Below, in pieces: positions 36,334 through 49,294 of a stretch of DNA of 64,000 nt. The stretch's first letter is position 1; each line of letters starts with the position of its first letter. Under the pieces are notes generated by a model. That model did no database searches. It was not told the origin of the DNA and was given only the letters and a program-made list of their open reading frames with translations. Source of the stretch: Phoronis australis (taxonomy: Eukaryota; Phoronida; Phoronidae); contig NMRA01000187.1 in assembly GCA_002633005.1 (NCBI GenBank), positions 605,644 to 669,643 of the forward strand. Direction: 5' to 3'. Position numbers and translations under genes: made by a program.

Positions 36334-39300
36334 TGTTTATTGTATTTCACCAACAAAACTAAAATTCTGTTATTTCTGTTCTTTGAAAATGGACATCTTT
36401 AAAATTTTCCAGGAAACCTGTCCAACGTAATTCATAGCTTTAGTCTGTGCGCGGTTGTTCTGGTCATCTTCAGTATTCGTAATAGAGTACAAGGTGGCAA
36501 CGAAACGTCTATTCTTCTTAAAATAAGCACTTTTTCACAGCTTCTTGTCTCCGAAATTGACACATCTTCATCCCCTTTCACGCCTCAAGCTCCTGTAATG
36601 TAAAGGATGAGAACATTTTGGTTGATAATAAAACGGCCATACAATGCAATGACAGGTTCGTTTGACGATATGAAAGGTTGAGTCTCAGTTCACCCTGTTC
36701 TGTTCAAGGATCGAAGATCGATGTTCGACTCCTTCAAAAATACAGTCCTTCACACCACGCTTAAACCAGTTTTACACTGTCTAGAATATGGAAGATGTAC
36801 TAATTTCTGGGGAAAATGGTTCAAACGTACATGTATAGTGTAAATTAGTGTATTTTTGAATGTATCGTGCATCTTTCCGTGAGCAGAAGAAATGGACCGA
36901 GATTCAAATCTATCACAGACGGCGTTTCCCAAGATCAACGCACGCTAACAGGTATAACAGACGCTTGCCGACGAAGGTTGCTTTAAAGTTCCAAGTAAAA
37001 GCTGTAATTCCACGTCGTAGTTCACCACTGTACGAGTGATAATCTTCATCAGAGTTGAGAAACCATCCTAAAACCTCGGGTTGTTAGGAGTATACATCAT
37101 TCGACCTGTTTTGGATGCATGGCCCATGGCCTTAACCTGTATTCCGAGATTCCTGTTTTAAATATTCGGAACACCGCATACGTTTTTATAGCCTCAAATA
37201 CGTTATGAGCATATACAAGGCTATGTTTGCAATTGATATAAACCCTTGATCTCAAACTCCATACGCAAGTAAAATCTCGAGATTTTGAGTAAAGACTCGA
37301 GATTTCGAGCTCAGATTCGAACTTTAATCTTTGATGCTGGGGTCATCAAGTGCTCGTTAGCATTAGACAGTCGTCCACGTAAACCGCAGTGTTCTCAAGC
37401 CAAGCGCAGAAAAGTAGACGCTTATCTTGAGTTCGCAATGATGTAGAACGAAAAATGCCAAACATAATAGAAGCTGGTAATTTTGCGGAACTTGAATCGG
37501 GCGAACGCAGAGTTGGCGTTTTTCGCGGAACTTGAGTCGAGAGAGCGTTCGCTAATTATAGACTTTTGCGAAAAACGTCCGCAGAATTTTTACTCGAGTG
37601 AACACAGCTAATAAAGTGTCAATAGAGCGTGTCTTGCTTCGTGGTTTGCTGCTCCATCCCCAGATTTGTAGGTTGATTTCATTATTAACACACTTGCAAT
37701 GGTGACTTTTCAAAAAAGAAAGCGAATGATGTTGTTTCCGTGCTTTTCCGCAAGGAAGTCTAAAATATACTTCTCTGAGGTTTTGCTAAGTGAATTTTTG
37801 CTAAATGAACTTTTCTTTGATTGGGTTTCCGTAGACAAGTTTGAAACATTACGCAGCAGGCGATCTCTATAATAAAGAAGATGATGGTGACGATGGAGGT
37901 TGTGGGGGTGATGGTGGTGTGATGATTATAAAATTAAAACAACTGGCAAATGAAATGTAAATAATTTAAAATCGAACACCTTCTAAGGAAGGAAGATCTA
38001 GAAATGTAGTTGATGAAGATTTATTTAAAATACAAATACTAGGCCTGTTAACAAAACAGGGTTTGGGGACTGTGCAGCTGTGAACGAGTTGGACCATATA
38101 CTGATGACAAGTAACGCTAATTATCAACCTGCAGCTAGGTGACACCAGAGGGCAGTATTTCAAGCTAAGGCAAATCATTCATTAAATTGTTTATACAATA
38201 AACTACATGACATTTCTCGTTTAGCCTCGCAAAAAACAACTTGTAGGATTAGATTACGACCACCTACATGTATCGAGGATGCTTTAAAACGAACACGGTT
38301 TCCTCTATGATGTTTTGATGACATTTGACTGTTGTCGGAAATCCCAGAGGGTTGCGACATGCTTGACAAGTGATGAAGGCGTGCGTATGATTCGATTACT
38401 TTACCGTTCCTTTTCCTAGTTTAAGGTTCGTGACACGCAGGTCAGCAATCATCTGGGAGAAAACTAGATAACAATCCACATCACTTAACTCATTTGAAAT
38501 AACGTACATGTATGAACTGGTAGGCTATGTTGCATGACGTTCATTTTACGCACCAATTAGTTCGTGTTTACTGAAATGAAGATTGTCAATTTCATATTGG
38601 GTTAGAGACGATGCAAATCATTCATGCCTATAGTAGGCCTACCCTCACGATCCATCATCTACGGGATAAAAATTGAATAGTGAACAGTCGTACAACTTAG
38701 AAATCACCCCATTCCAGTATTTCTGATACCCTCTTGCCTAACCATGGCAAATAATGGAAATTAGGGTTACATCACTCGGACGCGAAATACGGAATGTGTC
38801 ATTTCAAAGGTATTTCAATGATGGCATTGATGACGATGACATTGACGGTGATGACGATATAACCAGCAGCAGTAACTGTAGTTGTTAACGGCAGTGGCAG
38901 TAATGTTGGTGGTGCAGTCATGCATCCAGGATTTGAGGGGTTCCTACATGGGACAGTCGTAGTGGGTGCCGGAGATTCATGCACTACAGCAAGACAACAG
39001 TGGATGTCCATATTACAATTGAAATAAAGAGCGAGTAGGAGCTATGCTGCTAATTACTCGGAAGACGACAATTTGAATGCCTTCAAGAAGGGTCGCTTTA
39101 AGTGCCTGATGTCTTCTGATCTCACATGCTATCTGTATTCTTATAAAATGCTCATCTGAACGCGACATGAATTAAAACTTAACTTTTTGACGAAAGACGG
39201 AACGAGACAACATCTGTGGAGGCACTGAAGAGTTAGGCTGCGGCCACGGGCCATTTTCAAGTCCAGGCCCTAGAATTGATGTAAAGGACGTGTGTCAGGT

Positions 39301-40443
39301 TTGGGGACTGTTTTGTGGAATGCGTTGAAAACAATTTAAAGAAAACTGATTTGCCTGTGCTTTTGAACTAGAAAAGACAAGTTTTTTTAGCCATGACCCA
39401 CTTTTGATGCAAAATAGTGGCTGTCATTTGCTTTCAACCCGTCGCCTGCTGTCCAAGAAACCGGGTGCGATTCCAGGTGGCTGTCAAACAGATCAAAATT
39501 GCCAAAAAAGTAGCTGGTAAGGGGAATACTATGACCACAATTTTAGAATCTAGAAAGCACGAGAATCTGAAATCAGATCTTTTGTAGCATCTGCAGGGAA
39601 GTGGTAATTTTTGGGAAAAACTGTTAAATTCGGTGTTTTTTAGCAATATTTTTGTGTGCCGGCATTTTTCCGATGTCAAAGAAAAAAAGAACAACAACGG
39701 ATTTAAACCGGCTTGACATGTTTCGAAGTTTATTAAAACACCATCATAAGAAGAAAAAACACAGTGGCCACCTTTTTTATTTTTTTTCTTCTGGTGATGG
39801 TGCTGTGATGAGCTGGGAATGCTACAAAACCTTTTGTTTTTTAGGCTCTTGATTAGCACTTGAGGAAAAGACTCATCTCTACTTCGGCGTGCGCCGGTAG
39901 CCAAAAGCCTGTAATAACCGTAGTGTGCCCCACGGAAGCGCATCATTGTGAGTAAACAAAGCAAAATTAAAGAGGGCGTTTTACGCCGGGAAGTGGCTGT
40001 TCCTATCGGCTGTTGTCAGGTCATTGTCAGTCGCATTTCGCCCTGTTTGTCTGGATAAACAACGAAAGTCGAAATAGAACTTTACTCTCAGAAAGGCGAT
40101 CTCATAATACTCCTTACCATGGCAGGATTCTATTTCGGTTACCATCAAGAAAGTCGAAACCAGATCTGCGCTCAAGAAAGGCTTTAGAGTTTTGGTGTTG
40201 ACTAATCATAAGTTTGTTAAATTCCAAATTGGTGCGTTTAGGCGTTCTCGTGACTTAATAACGGAAACAAGAAGCCCATTAAGGTAAGGAATATTATAAA
40301 ACCGATATTACGAGAGGTAAAGGTCTGATTTAATTTTCGTTTCTTAGAGCTTTGCTAAACATGGCGAAATGGATCTTTAAATGTTTCAAATTGGAATCAT
40401 TACCACGTGCACATCGTATGCAGTGCAGATGCATTAGTACAAT
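36334..40443. other. intergenic stretch, no gene seen
   Basis: Contains a GATGGT-rich low-complexity patch near 37880-37930, a related one near 38815-38870, and the repeat fragment at 37255-37440. The 176-codon minus-strand frame at 39434-39964 runs through A/T-rich low-complexity DNA and resembles no protein I know. Confidence 0.4.
37255..37440 (+). repeat. dispersed repeat fragment (family with 3040-3180, 63190-63365)
   Basis: Shares GCTGGGGTCATCAAGTGC with the reverse complement of 3040-3180, and ACGCTTATCTTGAGTTCGCA with 63190-63365 (one mismatch). It joins features seen separately in the other two copies, so the full element is probably at least 200 bp. Confidence 0.5.
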
Positions 40444-40613
40444 TCCAATGACGGATTTAGAGGGGGACAAGGGGGCCATGGCCTCCCTAAAACTCTCCCA
40501 GATTCCCCATTTGGCAGTTCGGGGGTGCGAATGTCTGACGGGCAAAATCATGGCTAATACTCTGCCCTGCCCCCCCCCCCCCCAACTCAAAAATCCTGGA
40601 TCGGCCCGTCAAT
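40444..40613 (-). mobile_element. hAT-like MITE, GGGGCGGATTCAGG family
   Basis: Reverse-orientation copy of 16308-16466. It shares GGGGGTGCGAATGTCTGACG, TGGCTAATACTCTGCCCTGCC and a run of 14 C. The poly-C run is the likely assembly weak point. Confidence 0.8.
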
Positions 40614-43600
40614 TCAGTGTAGAATCGTCAACCTGCTGATTATACGTAGAAAAACTCCACTTTGTCAAAAAAATAAATCATACAAAACTGCTGTACATAA
40701 AAAGTGTTTAGTTAGAAATTGTTTGCGTAACTCCTAGTGATCTACAGGAGCGGATCCAGGATTTTTAGTTGGAGGGTCAGGGCACAGTATTAGCCATGAT
40801 TTTGTCCGTCAGACATTCGCACCCACGAACTGTCAAATGGAATCTAGGAGAGTTTTGGGGGGCATGGCCCCTTTCCCCCCCTGATTTAGGAATACAGAAA
40901 ATCAGTTAGCACCAACATGCTGAAAAAGGGCAACAACTGACTTCATGGGATTTCACACTGAACTCAGTTTTGGTGATTTCGACCAAATCTGGTTGTCAAA
41001 TTAAAACACAAAGAACTTGAAAGATGCGTTTTAGTCGTGTTTGTTTTCGTGTGCAAAACGCTAACATTTGCATTTTCAAATGAAAACGGATACGTGCTGC
41101 AGGGCCCGAGAGCATCGCAAACCGTAACAAGTGGACGTCGAGAAAACAGTAGCAGCCTGCTCTTAATTGATTCGTGTAATTTGCATGTAAGTAGCCGACG
41201 GAGATATTTGAGTTAAAAGATTGCATTAACGAAATCGACCGATAACAAAGTTATGATTTCTAAAGACATGGTAATAACTTCAACAAGACATGATGTTTTG
41301 ATCTCGCAGTAATTGTTAACTTACGCGGATCTAATGATTCTAACCATACCGTTATTTACTCAGTGAATAAGCAATTTTGTATTGATCAACTACTTTGATA
41401 CCTACGGACAGACTTGATGCATTGATCTGTGACTTCATTTAGGTTTGACTTTAGAAACGATTACGACAACGTACCTTGCCACTCTCAGACCAAGCTCACA
41501 CCAAACCCGACACGCATTTCACCGCCATCTTATTTGCAATCATCTCATAGTACATGTATAAGTATACCCTATATTACCCTATGTATTACATAAATATTTG
41601 GAACAACACTCGAACGTTGACCACAAAGGATTGTTCACGTGAATCAGCCCCGTAAGAGGCGATCGCTCTAAAAGCAGTTCATTTGTGACGTAACTGTCCA
41701 TAGCCCAGTTAGCCAAATAAACAGAATTTTCCGCATTTTTGAGTTCAACTAGAAACCGATTGTGAATTGCAAGAACGAAAACAACGTCGATGGAATGTTT
41801 ACCTGGGACACTAATACGGTCAAACAGATGTACGGCGTTGTTGGCAGAGTGCAAGCGGACTTGAAATCAAAACTCGGGGATACTCCTCGAAAGTGTTGGT
41901 AAAGACCTACCGAGGGCGTGTTTTTACTGCCTCGTTAGCAGACCTGTATTGTTTCACATGCATTTTTGGCAAACGTGACATCGCCCTGGGTATTTGACAT
42001 TCGCCCAAGCAGCTTTGGGTTCTGGGTAAACCTAGTGTCGGGTCGAGTGCATGCAAAGTGTTGGAGATGAGTAAAAAGGGCAGCCCGAGTGTTGTATTAG
42101 TATAAAGGCTTTGTCATCACTTGTATTATCGCCAGGGGTCGCTGCTGCCTTTTTTCTGGGTTGCCGTGTTACTCCGGAAGGACGCTAAAAGTACTCCTCC
42201 AGTCCTATGAGAAGAAAGATCCCCCGGACTAAAAACTGTCGAACACTGTTACCAAAAAGCTCGCTCGTTTGGAATAAGAGAAGACGGGAAGATTTTTAAA
42301 GCCCAATTAAAGCTTAATTAAGCGCGGAAGTGATCAAGGACCATTAAGCTTAGAAATTGAATGCTATGACTAGCGCTTCAACACTTGTCTTTACGGAGAC
42401 ATAAATTATCGACTGAAGTCTGAAGCTAATCAAACGCCCTCGATGTAAAGCGCAGGCACATTTTGGTAGAAAATCTGTCTCTGTGGACTATGACCTTCGA
42501 CTAAAACGTTCTAAACCTCTTTTCAAGTCAGGCAGGCACGTGCTTCTTACTGTAATTATTAACAGGTGAAATTGAAACCATAACACAACTTATCTGTATC
42601 CTATCCTGGTATCATTGTTTTTCATGGCCATTCTAAGGTACTATATATGAACTACCTACATCTACACACTTATCTGTTCTTGTAACGTAAATCGGGCTAA
42701 AAGCATGTCCCAGTGGTGGGCATTATAGTTTCTGAACCCTAGTTTCGCGAAAAAATGTTAGATGTCAAATTAAGCCAAATTATCTGTATGTTTTTCATCG
42801 AAACTAATTATTTTTGATCCGCCGGAAGGTGTTTGCGGAAAAATCAAAACTTTGTGAAAATTCTGAAAAACCTTTTCTTAGTTGTCTCAATTACAAACAA
42901 TTTAAAACAGTCGAAAATGGTAAGACAAACATTCGGCAATTTTAAAAACAACTGGTCCATCTTGGTGAATTAGTTAAGTTTACGTCACAGGTGTCAAAAT
43001 GGTTTCTAATGACTTGTGACTCATGTTAAAGAACATTCATTGACAGCGAGCTATTTATACAGAGAGCGCAAGCTGACACAGAGCCGGCAGTCTATTTTGT
43101 GCCCATCATCTAGAAAATATTTTCTCTTATCGTAAATGAGGTACTTAACCATGTTTTGCCAAGAGGGTGTGCATCGCGAAATATTTGAAACAGCACAATT
43201 TAGAGTTTTCAACATTTCTCTTCCACTTACCGCTACTCAACATTAAAATCAACAAGTTTGCTAATTAGGCTAACCTAGACTAAAAATGTTCCGATTGCGT
43301 GTTCCAACATGCTCTTGTAGATATGTAATCTGCGATGACTAAATTGAAGCGGACATATTTTGGATGGATGGCCTGCCCTATCATTTTGACTCGCTTCGGG
43401 TGTTCTTCGTGTCAACCGACGGAAATGATCTTGTTAGGATGCGCGACTACTTAAATTAACGGAAATGCGGTTCAGCCAATTGCCCGGAAGATTCGGTAAG
43501 TGTGACCGTGTGACATTTCATACTTTTGGATTCCAGTGCAGTATTTTGGCCTGAAAAGGCAACTTTTTTCAACGTCGCTTCCAATGTTCAGTACTACGTT

Positions 43601-44100
43601 TACAGTGCCGTCCAAAGTCGGGGCACATCAGTCGGACGTCTGATCTGCCGTCTGAAAATAGTTCGCACGTGAACGCTCGTCATACGTCTGATCTTCCTTC
43701 TTATCAACTGATCCAAATAAGACGACAGGTCTGTCTTCTTACAGTAAGAAACCTGCATTCCAGTGACGCGTGGATTAGGATTAGACTCTAGTGAATTTTC
43801 ACCCGTGGTGATCGCACCGCGGTTGGGCAGAATGCAACTTGCAATACGACAAGGGCTTGTTAAACGGAAATGTCATAATTACTTAACAACTTTTTATAAT
43901 AGTCTACGCAGAGACTTACACCACAACTTATGACTCAGTAGCCACCAATCTCCGTTTAGAGTCTGTTAAAAAAAACACGAAAGTTTAGTCGGAAGCAGGT
44001 GCGACCTTGATTGAGCATCCCAGTGAAAGCTCGTTTTCAGCGGCTGATCTGCCTTTCTATAGGCACATTATCGGCTTCATAACCAAAAACCGCGTATTCG
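40614..44100. other. intergenic stretch, no gene seen
   Basis: Apart from the MITE copy at 40746-40893 I see no coding exon, RNA or repeat. The long stretch 41.9-43.9 kb is free of open frames of note. Confidence 0.4.
40746..40893 (+). mobile_element. hAT-like MITE copy, truncated at right end
   Basis: Starts with GGAGCGGATCCAGGATTTTTAG, includes GTCAGACATTCGCACCC and ends in a C-rich segment without the terminal repeat. It lies 132 bp from a copy in the opposite orientation (40444-40613). Confidence 0.7.
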
Positions 44101-44245
44101 CATGGGCGGCGCAGCACTGAAAAAGTGGAGAGAAGCCCCCTCAGCACCCCTGTGGTGCATCGCCTATAGACCACGTGCTGCGCCATTGCACTGAAAAATG
44201 TGGGGGGCTATAGCCCCAGCCCCTTATGGTGCGCCGCCCGTGATT
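44101..44245 (-). mobile_element. GC-rich palindromic MITE, dimeric form
   Basis: Begins CATGGGCGGCGCAGCACTG and ends TGGTGCGCCGCCCGTG, with two modules containing AAGTGG...AGCCCC and GGGGGGCTATAGCCCC. Same family as 20100-20237. Confidence 0.7.
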
Positions 44246-44430
44246 CGGTATTATTGTTCGGAAGGATAGACTTTTTGAAGTTGTGTTCTTGTGATTTCAG
44301 TTCAAAAAAGTCAATTCTGGCCGTTCTGCCAGACATTCGATGAAATCGAGGCCAGTGACTGAGCCACTTAAATACCCTTAAAATGTTATGTCAAGTAGGC
44401 TATTGAAATGGGTTTTAGAACCAGCAGCAG

Positions 44431-44582
44431 CAGTGCTGTAGTGGTAAAATAAGAGGTAAGTAGGCGCTCAAAGCCCACCTACGTTGAGCATTGAACGTAA
44501 CTTACGGTGCGTAGGCGCTACGTTCAAATGCCGAAAGGTGGTTGGCTGCGCCAACGTGCGCCTACGCCCCACTACAGCACTG
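44431..44582 (+). mobile_element. hAT-type MITE, short copy
   Basis: Ends CAGTGCTGTAGTGG and CCACTACAGCACTG are perfect 14-bp inverted repeats. Flanking 8-mers AGCAGCAG (44423-44430) and ACCAGCAG (44583-44590) differ at one position, supporting an 8-bp target duplication. The interior matches 26837-27042 without the expanded minisatellite. Confidence 0.88.
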
Positions 44583-45375
44583 ACCAGCAGACTGTACTGC
44601 TACTGCTGGGGCTGCAGGTTCGATTCCTCACTGAGGCTGATATCAGCAAATAACATTTCTCGCTCACAATATTCCTTTGATATAAAAATTCCACGGCGGG
44701 CCATAGTTGCCTGCCCAACAGACTGACCACGTGATGTTGTATTTACATAACGTGCTACTCGACAGACTATCAAAATATTAGGATGACATATATCTCGTAA
44801 CTTTACTGATTAACAAATGTTGTCGGGTTTTCGCGTTCAGTTCCGCTAACCTGTTCCATGACTTATGGGAAGCGGCCAAAAGTAGGATTTGTTGATTGAA
44901 AATTGTGAATTCTCAAAGTGTGTTGCCATGTGACCACCCGAAGGTCTGAGAACATTTATCTTCGTTATTTGAACAATATAAAAACTATCATTCAAGCTTG
45001 ACCGAGCTTCTCGTTTTCTCAAATCCGTTCGAACCGTTCTCAACCTTTCCATATTGCTTGAATACCTCATTTGTATTGGTGAACGGCGAAAAGTGATTAC
45101 ACTGTTGATTTTTATTGTCGAAACCGTGATATGTTCAACAAAATGATTAGATAGTGTAATGATCTTCAGCCGCAAATGGTCACTTTAAATATTCATGAAA
45201 CACGTTTTAAACAATTCCAGGCAAAAGTACCTCGTAACGTCTACGAGATAGATATTCATTTAGATCTGTAAAGGTATCTCCAGAAAAAATCCCCAAGTTC
45301 ACTAGTCATAAAAACTCATGAAATAAAAACTTTCTTTTCTCAACCCAGTTTCAAACTTCCCTCCAACAGTTGTTA

Positions 45376-45600
45376 TATGTGTATGCGTGTATGCAAATGC
45401 GCTAATATATGTGTATGCGTGTATGTAGATGCGCTAATATATGTGTATGCGTGTATGCAGATGCGCTAATATATGTGTATGCGTGTATGCAGATGCGCTA
45501 ATATATGTGTATGCGTGTATGCAGACTGCGCTAATATATGTGTATGCGTGTATGCAGATGCGCTAATATATGTGTGTGCGTGTATGCAGATGCGCTAATA
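45376..45600 (+). repeat. 32-bp minisatellite, seven copies
   Basis: Unit TATGTGTATGCGTGTATGCA followed by GATGCGCTAATA, at 45376, 45408, 45440, 45472, 45504 (33 bp, one extra C), 45537 and 45569. Few substitutions separate the units, so expansion is recent. Units are directly adjacent without spacers, which excludes a CRISPR-like array. Confidence 0.97.
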
Positions 45601-48600
45601 TTCATGCTCTGTCAAAGTGAAACCAACCGATGAAAAAGCAGAACATAAAACTCCACATTCCTCTAACCGTACAAAAGTCCGTGGTGTCATAACACATACA
45701 ATTGTGGCTGGAATACTCGCTATCTCATCCTCAAGGCTGCCCTACTAACTAAAATTAGATTTTTTAAATAAAATTAAGAAAAGACAAGATGAGAACAGTC
45801 CGGGAGAGAAAAGAATTTGGTTGATTTTTTCATGGTCATAGGCGCGGACCCAGAAGGGGGTGCAAGGGAACCGGACCACTGTGCTCAGTCACATTTACAT
45901 TGTTCAAACCCCCTTATGTCCGTTGTCTAACGGTTAGGATCCTGTATCCGCTCATGTACGGACATAGTGATGTTGTTTTTCCGCATTCTGGCACACGCAC
46001 ATGGCAGCTATTCGCTTAAAACAATGCCAGCTGTATGAAGATCTAAAGAAATGTTGGTCTATGTACAGACCATGCGACATCTGACGTTTTGCCTAGTGAG
46101 CACTAACTATTACGGATATACAAATAATTATACCGTCGCATGCATTATACAACTGTCTCTAAGAAAATCACACAGGAAAGACGTTTCTGAGTAACACCTT
46201 TGAGCGCCAAGAGCGGAGACAGGATCATGCTAGAGGGAAGTCTGACTATGAACAAACAAGGGACACCTCGTATTCTTACATAACAACACTGCAAAACTGA
46301 CCTGATAAGGGGTTTGGACACCTACTCTGGGTCCGTCCCTGTGCATATTTTACGGAATCCAGCAGTTAGCCTACACTAACCAGTATAAGCTGTGCACTGC
46401 TTCACAAGGACGTTTTTAAGATTTAACAATGCCATGGGCTCTTCTGTCTGTAATAGGCCAATCGTTTTGTCCTGCGTAGACAAATGCATTTTTAATCGGA
46501 TTAAATAATTAAAATTATAAATAGGCGCTATCTTAGGAAACTTGGAATCTGCAACTTCGGTGAATTCACTACTTTGTGTTCGTTTTTTCTAAAATAGGAT
46601 TACGTTTTTGGTCACCTTACATTTGCTAAAATATCGATACCTAACAACAAGGGCGGCGCAGCACTCAAATAAGTGGGGGGGGGGTAGCCTCCCCCCTATG
46701 GTGCGCCGTCCATGAACAACAAGATGGCTATTTACCTCGTCCAAGATGTCACAGGTGAAGTTGCGAACGAGCAGTGAACATGCGCGTAACATCCAAGAGC
46801 GGCGACGACAAGCTTTGACTGCGTTGTCAGTCCGCTCACTACAGAATATGCAGTAGCCTAGGACGGGTCCATGTTAAAGAAGGGAGAACACAAGCGTGTG
46901 CAAGTGCGAAAGTTATGGTCTTTGATTACACCTTGTTGCTGTAATTTAGTCCTTGAGTCGCGTAATAACAGTTACAACATGCAATTTAGCTATTATTATG
47001 CCGGCATGAAAATTTCATAGAGCACGATTCGCTTCTCACGCATACATTCATTTTCTCCTGCGAAATATTTCATTTCTCGTTTTTCAACGAATGGCGTTTT
47101 TATCTCAAGTTCACCTGATTCTGACAAAAGCATGCTGTTCGTAAAAGATAATTAACTCTTGAGAAAATGTGTCCGTGTGGAAACGACGGTGATTGGAAAG
47201 GGTAAGTAAGCTGCCTGCGTGAGAAAAGAACAATCTTAGTAAAGGAGTACATGTAGCTACTCACATATAGATGAGGTAGAACACAGGGAAATATTCTAGC
47301 TCAGAGGCATGACTTTTGACATGGCAGTAGCTTACATAACAGAACATAAATGAATGAAAGCAAAACTATTAGTAAGTGGTGATTTTCTCGTGGACGCTCC
47401 CTGCAAAGATTCCCAGCTCTAGAGTGCCAAGTCTCTACTTGTGAAGTATTTATTAATCACCCAGCATTTCTCTATTGGTGAACTTAAATGACTGGACTGA
47501 AATCCCCCATATCAACTCCACTGATTGTGTCTTAAAAGCAAACAAATAATGACGTAGTCCTATGATCACTACGGTGCGCCGTTGGGGAAGAGTGTCGTGA
47601 TAGAAATAAAGAAGGAAAGTGTCGCAAATTACGCCCACAATTACGTCTTGTGTCGAGTGATTTCTAGTCAGCAGATGTACACAAAAACTTCCCTTTAAAT
47701 CACTCACCTATGGGCAATACAGCTGTAGATCCGTCGGTCCCGAGTTGCCCAGAGATACCGCACTGTATTTACCCACAATGCCGCAATATGCGTCAAGAAA
47801 TTTGTGACCTCAATTTGGCACCATTGGGAGTTCCAAATCTTCTTATATGTTGTCATATTCTTCAAAAGTTTTTGTCCTTCCAATGCCAACAACGTATTAC
47901 TGCTGCGCTAAGGGGCTTCAACTCCGAAGGAAGAAAGTTGGATAACATGATAAACGATTCGTGGATACATAATGTTACGTTCTTTCCCTTCCCGCTAAAG
48001 ATGAGACTTCTCTCAGTCTTACCCTAGATTTTCCATCGGGAGCTGTGGTGTGTGAATTTACTTGTTTTCACCAAATTCTTCATACAGGTAATTTCGCCCG
48101 AATCAGTAGAATAACTGGGTCCCCGAGTCCCCTGTAATACGCCTTTGATTGTTGTTAACTTTTGCGTTTCAAAAAGGCTGTAGAGAATATATAAAATACG
48201 CACAGTTTCTTATTTTGACACCATTCCATACTTACATATAGTCCGATGGAAATGTTTAACAAAAACAAGTCTTTTTGTTTTCCCGCCAATTGTTCTGCCC
48301 CAGACGTTGGGAGGCGAAAACGATGACCGTTTTCCATGTTCCTCTTTAAACTGTGTAACATGTCCTTTATACGGCGTGTTAGGCACGACTCAAAACTTGA
48401 GAAGCCCATTTTTCTTTACGGTTTTGTTAAAAATGCCGTCTATGTTCTCATAAATTTCCTATGGTCCAGTTCAAGTTATCAATAAACAATTACAAGAGCA
48501 AAGGCATTGTGAAGTACTGTTGCGGACATTGTATTTCGAACTTTGACAAACACGATATGCTCAAAATCATGCTTTCACCTCAAAAAAAATAAACGTATCA

Positions 48601-49294
48601 CTAATTTGAATGAAAACCTGTCAAGGATAAGAAGTTGGAATCAGAATTCAAATTGCGTTGTAAATATTGTCCAGTGACTGTAAACTCAAGCGCATTGTCA
48701 CCACGCCTCTTGAAATGATGAATTGAGATAAACATTGGGTTTTATAGTCAACACATGCCACATGTGATCCATTTTCACTGAAAATATGTGGATTTAATGT
48801 TCCAGTTTTACTGCACATCATATAGTAAACAGATTCCAGAAAGCAAGCTCAACTATAAAATAACTATTCTGCACTCAAATATATTTTGATTTTTCCCTAA
48901 AATTTCAGTATAGTCCTTAGCCAAAACTCGTGTGGCTAAATGGGCCATTGTTCATATTGACATTTGACGGCTCTCTGTGAAGTGGTGTGGTAATTGGCCA
49001 ATCAATGACTTCAATCTGCGTGAGCATATTGTCTGCCTGTTTACATTTTCAACTTCATTTTACTTGCCACGGAACATAACTGTATTCATACAAATAACAA
49101 AAAACTAAAAAATCGGTCATTTAGAGTACTTATGAAACGTAAAAAATCAATGTTTTGACGATGCCGTGTTTATCAAACTTGACCTCGGAAGTATTGCATG
49201 GCCCACTGTGAGGCTGTTGCTTTGGTCAAAGGTAATACTCCGCATCACGTGATCTAGCCTCACGTGCGCCGGGGTCAAAATCAACGGACATGTT
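45601..49294. other. intergenic stretch, no gene seen
   Basis: Contains one monomeric MITE (46650-46712). Open frames on the minus strand between 47453 and 48409 mostly lack ATG starts and match no family. A CATTGTGGGTAAATAC motif near 47775 could be promoter-like, but that is weak. Confidence 0.35.
46650..46712 (-). mobile_element. GC-rich palindromic MITE, monomeric form
   Basis: Single module GGGCGGCGCAGCACT ... ATGGTGCGCCGTCCATG, with G-run/C-run arms; compare the dimers at 20100-20237 and 44101-44245. Confidence 0.7.

Noticed and set aside
39434-39964. 176-codon minus-strand frame
   Set aside because: Passes through A/T-rich low-complexity DNA and resembles no protein; other frames there are also open.
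44610-44640. B-box-like GGTTCGATTCC next to the hAT MITE
   Set aside because: No A box upstream, even when the MITE is ignored, and the T stem does not pair.
45376-45600. Regular array that might suggest a CRISPR
   Set aside because: Units are contiguous without unique spacers, and the DNA is eukaryotic; it is a minisatellite.
47453-48409. Three minus-strand open frames in a row that might form a gene
   Set aside because: Two of the three lack ATG starts, no domain is recognisable, and no consistent splice model joins them; the CATTGTGGGTAAATAC motif alone is weak evidence for a promoter.
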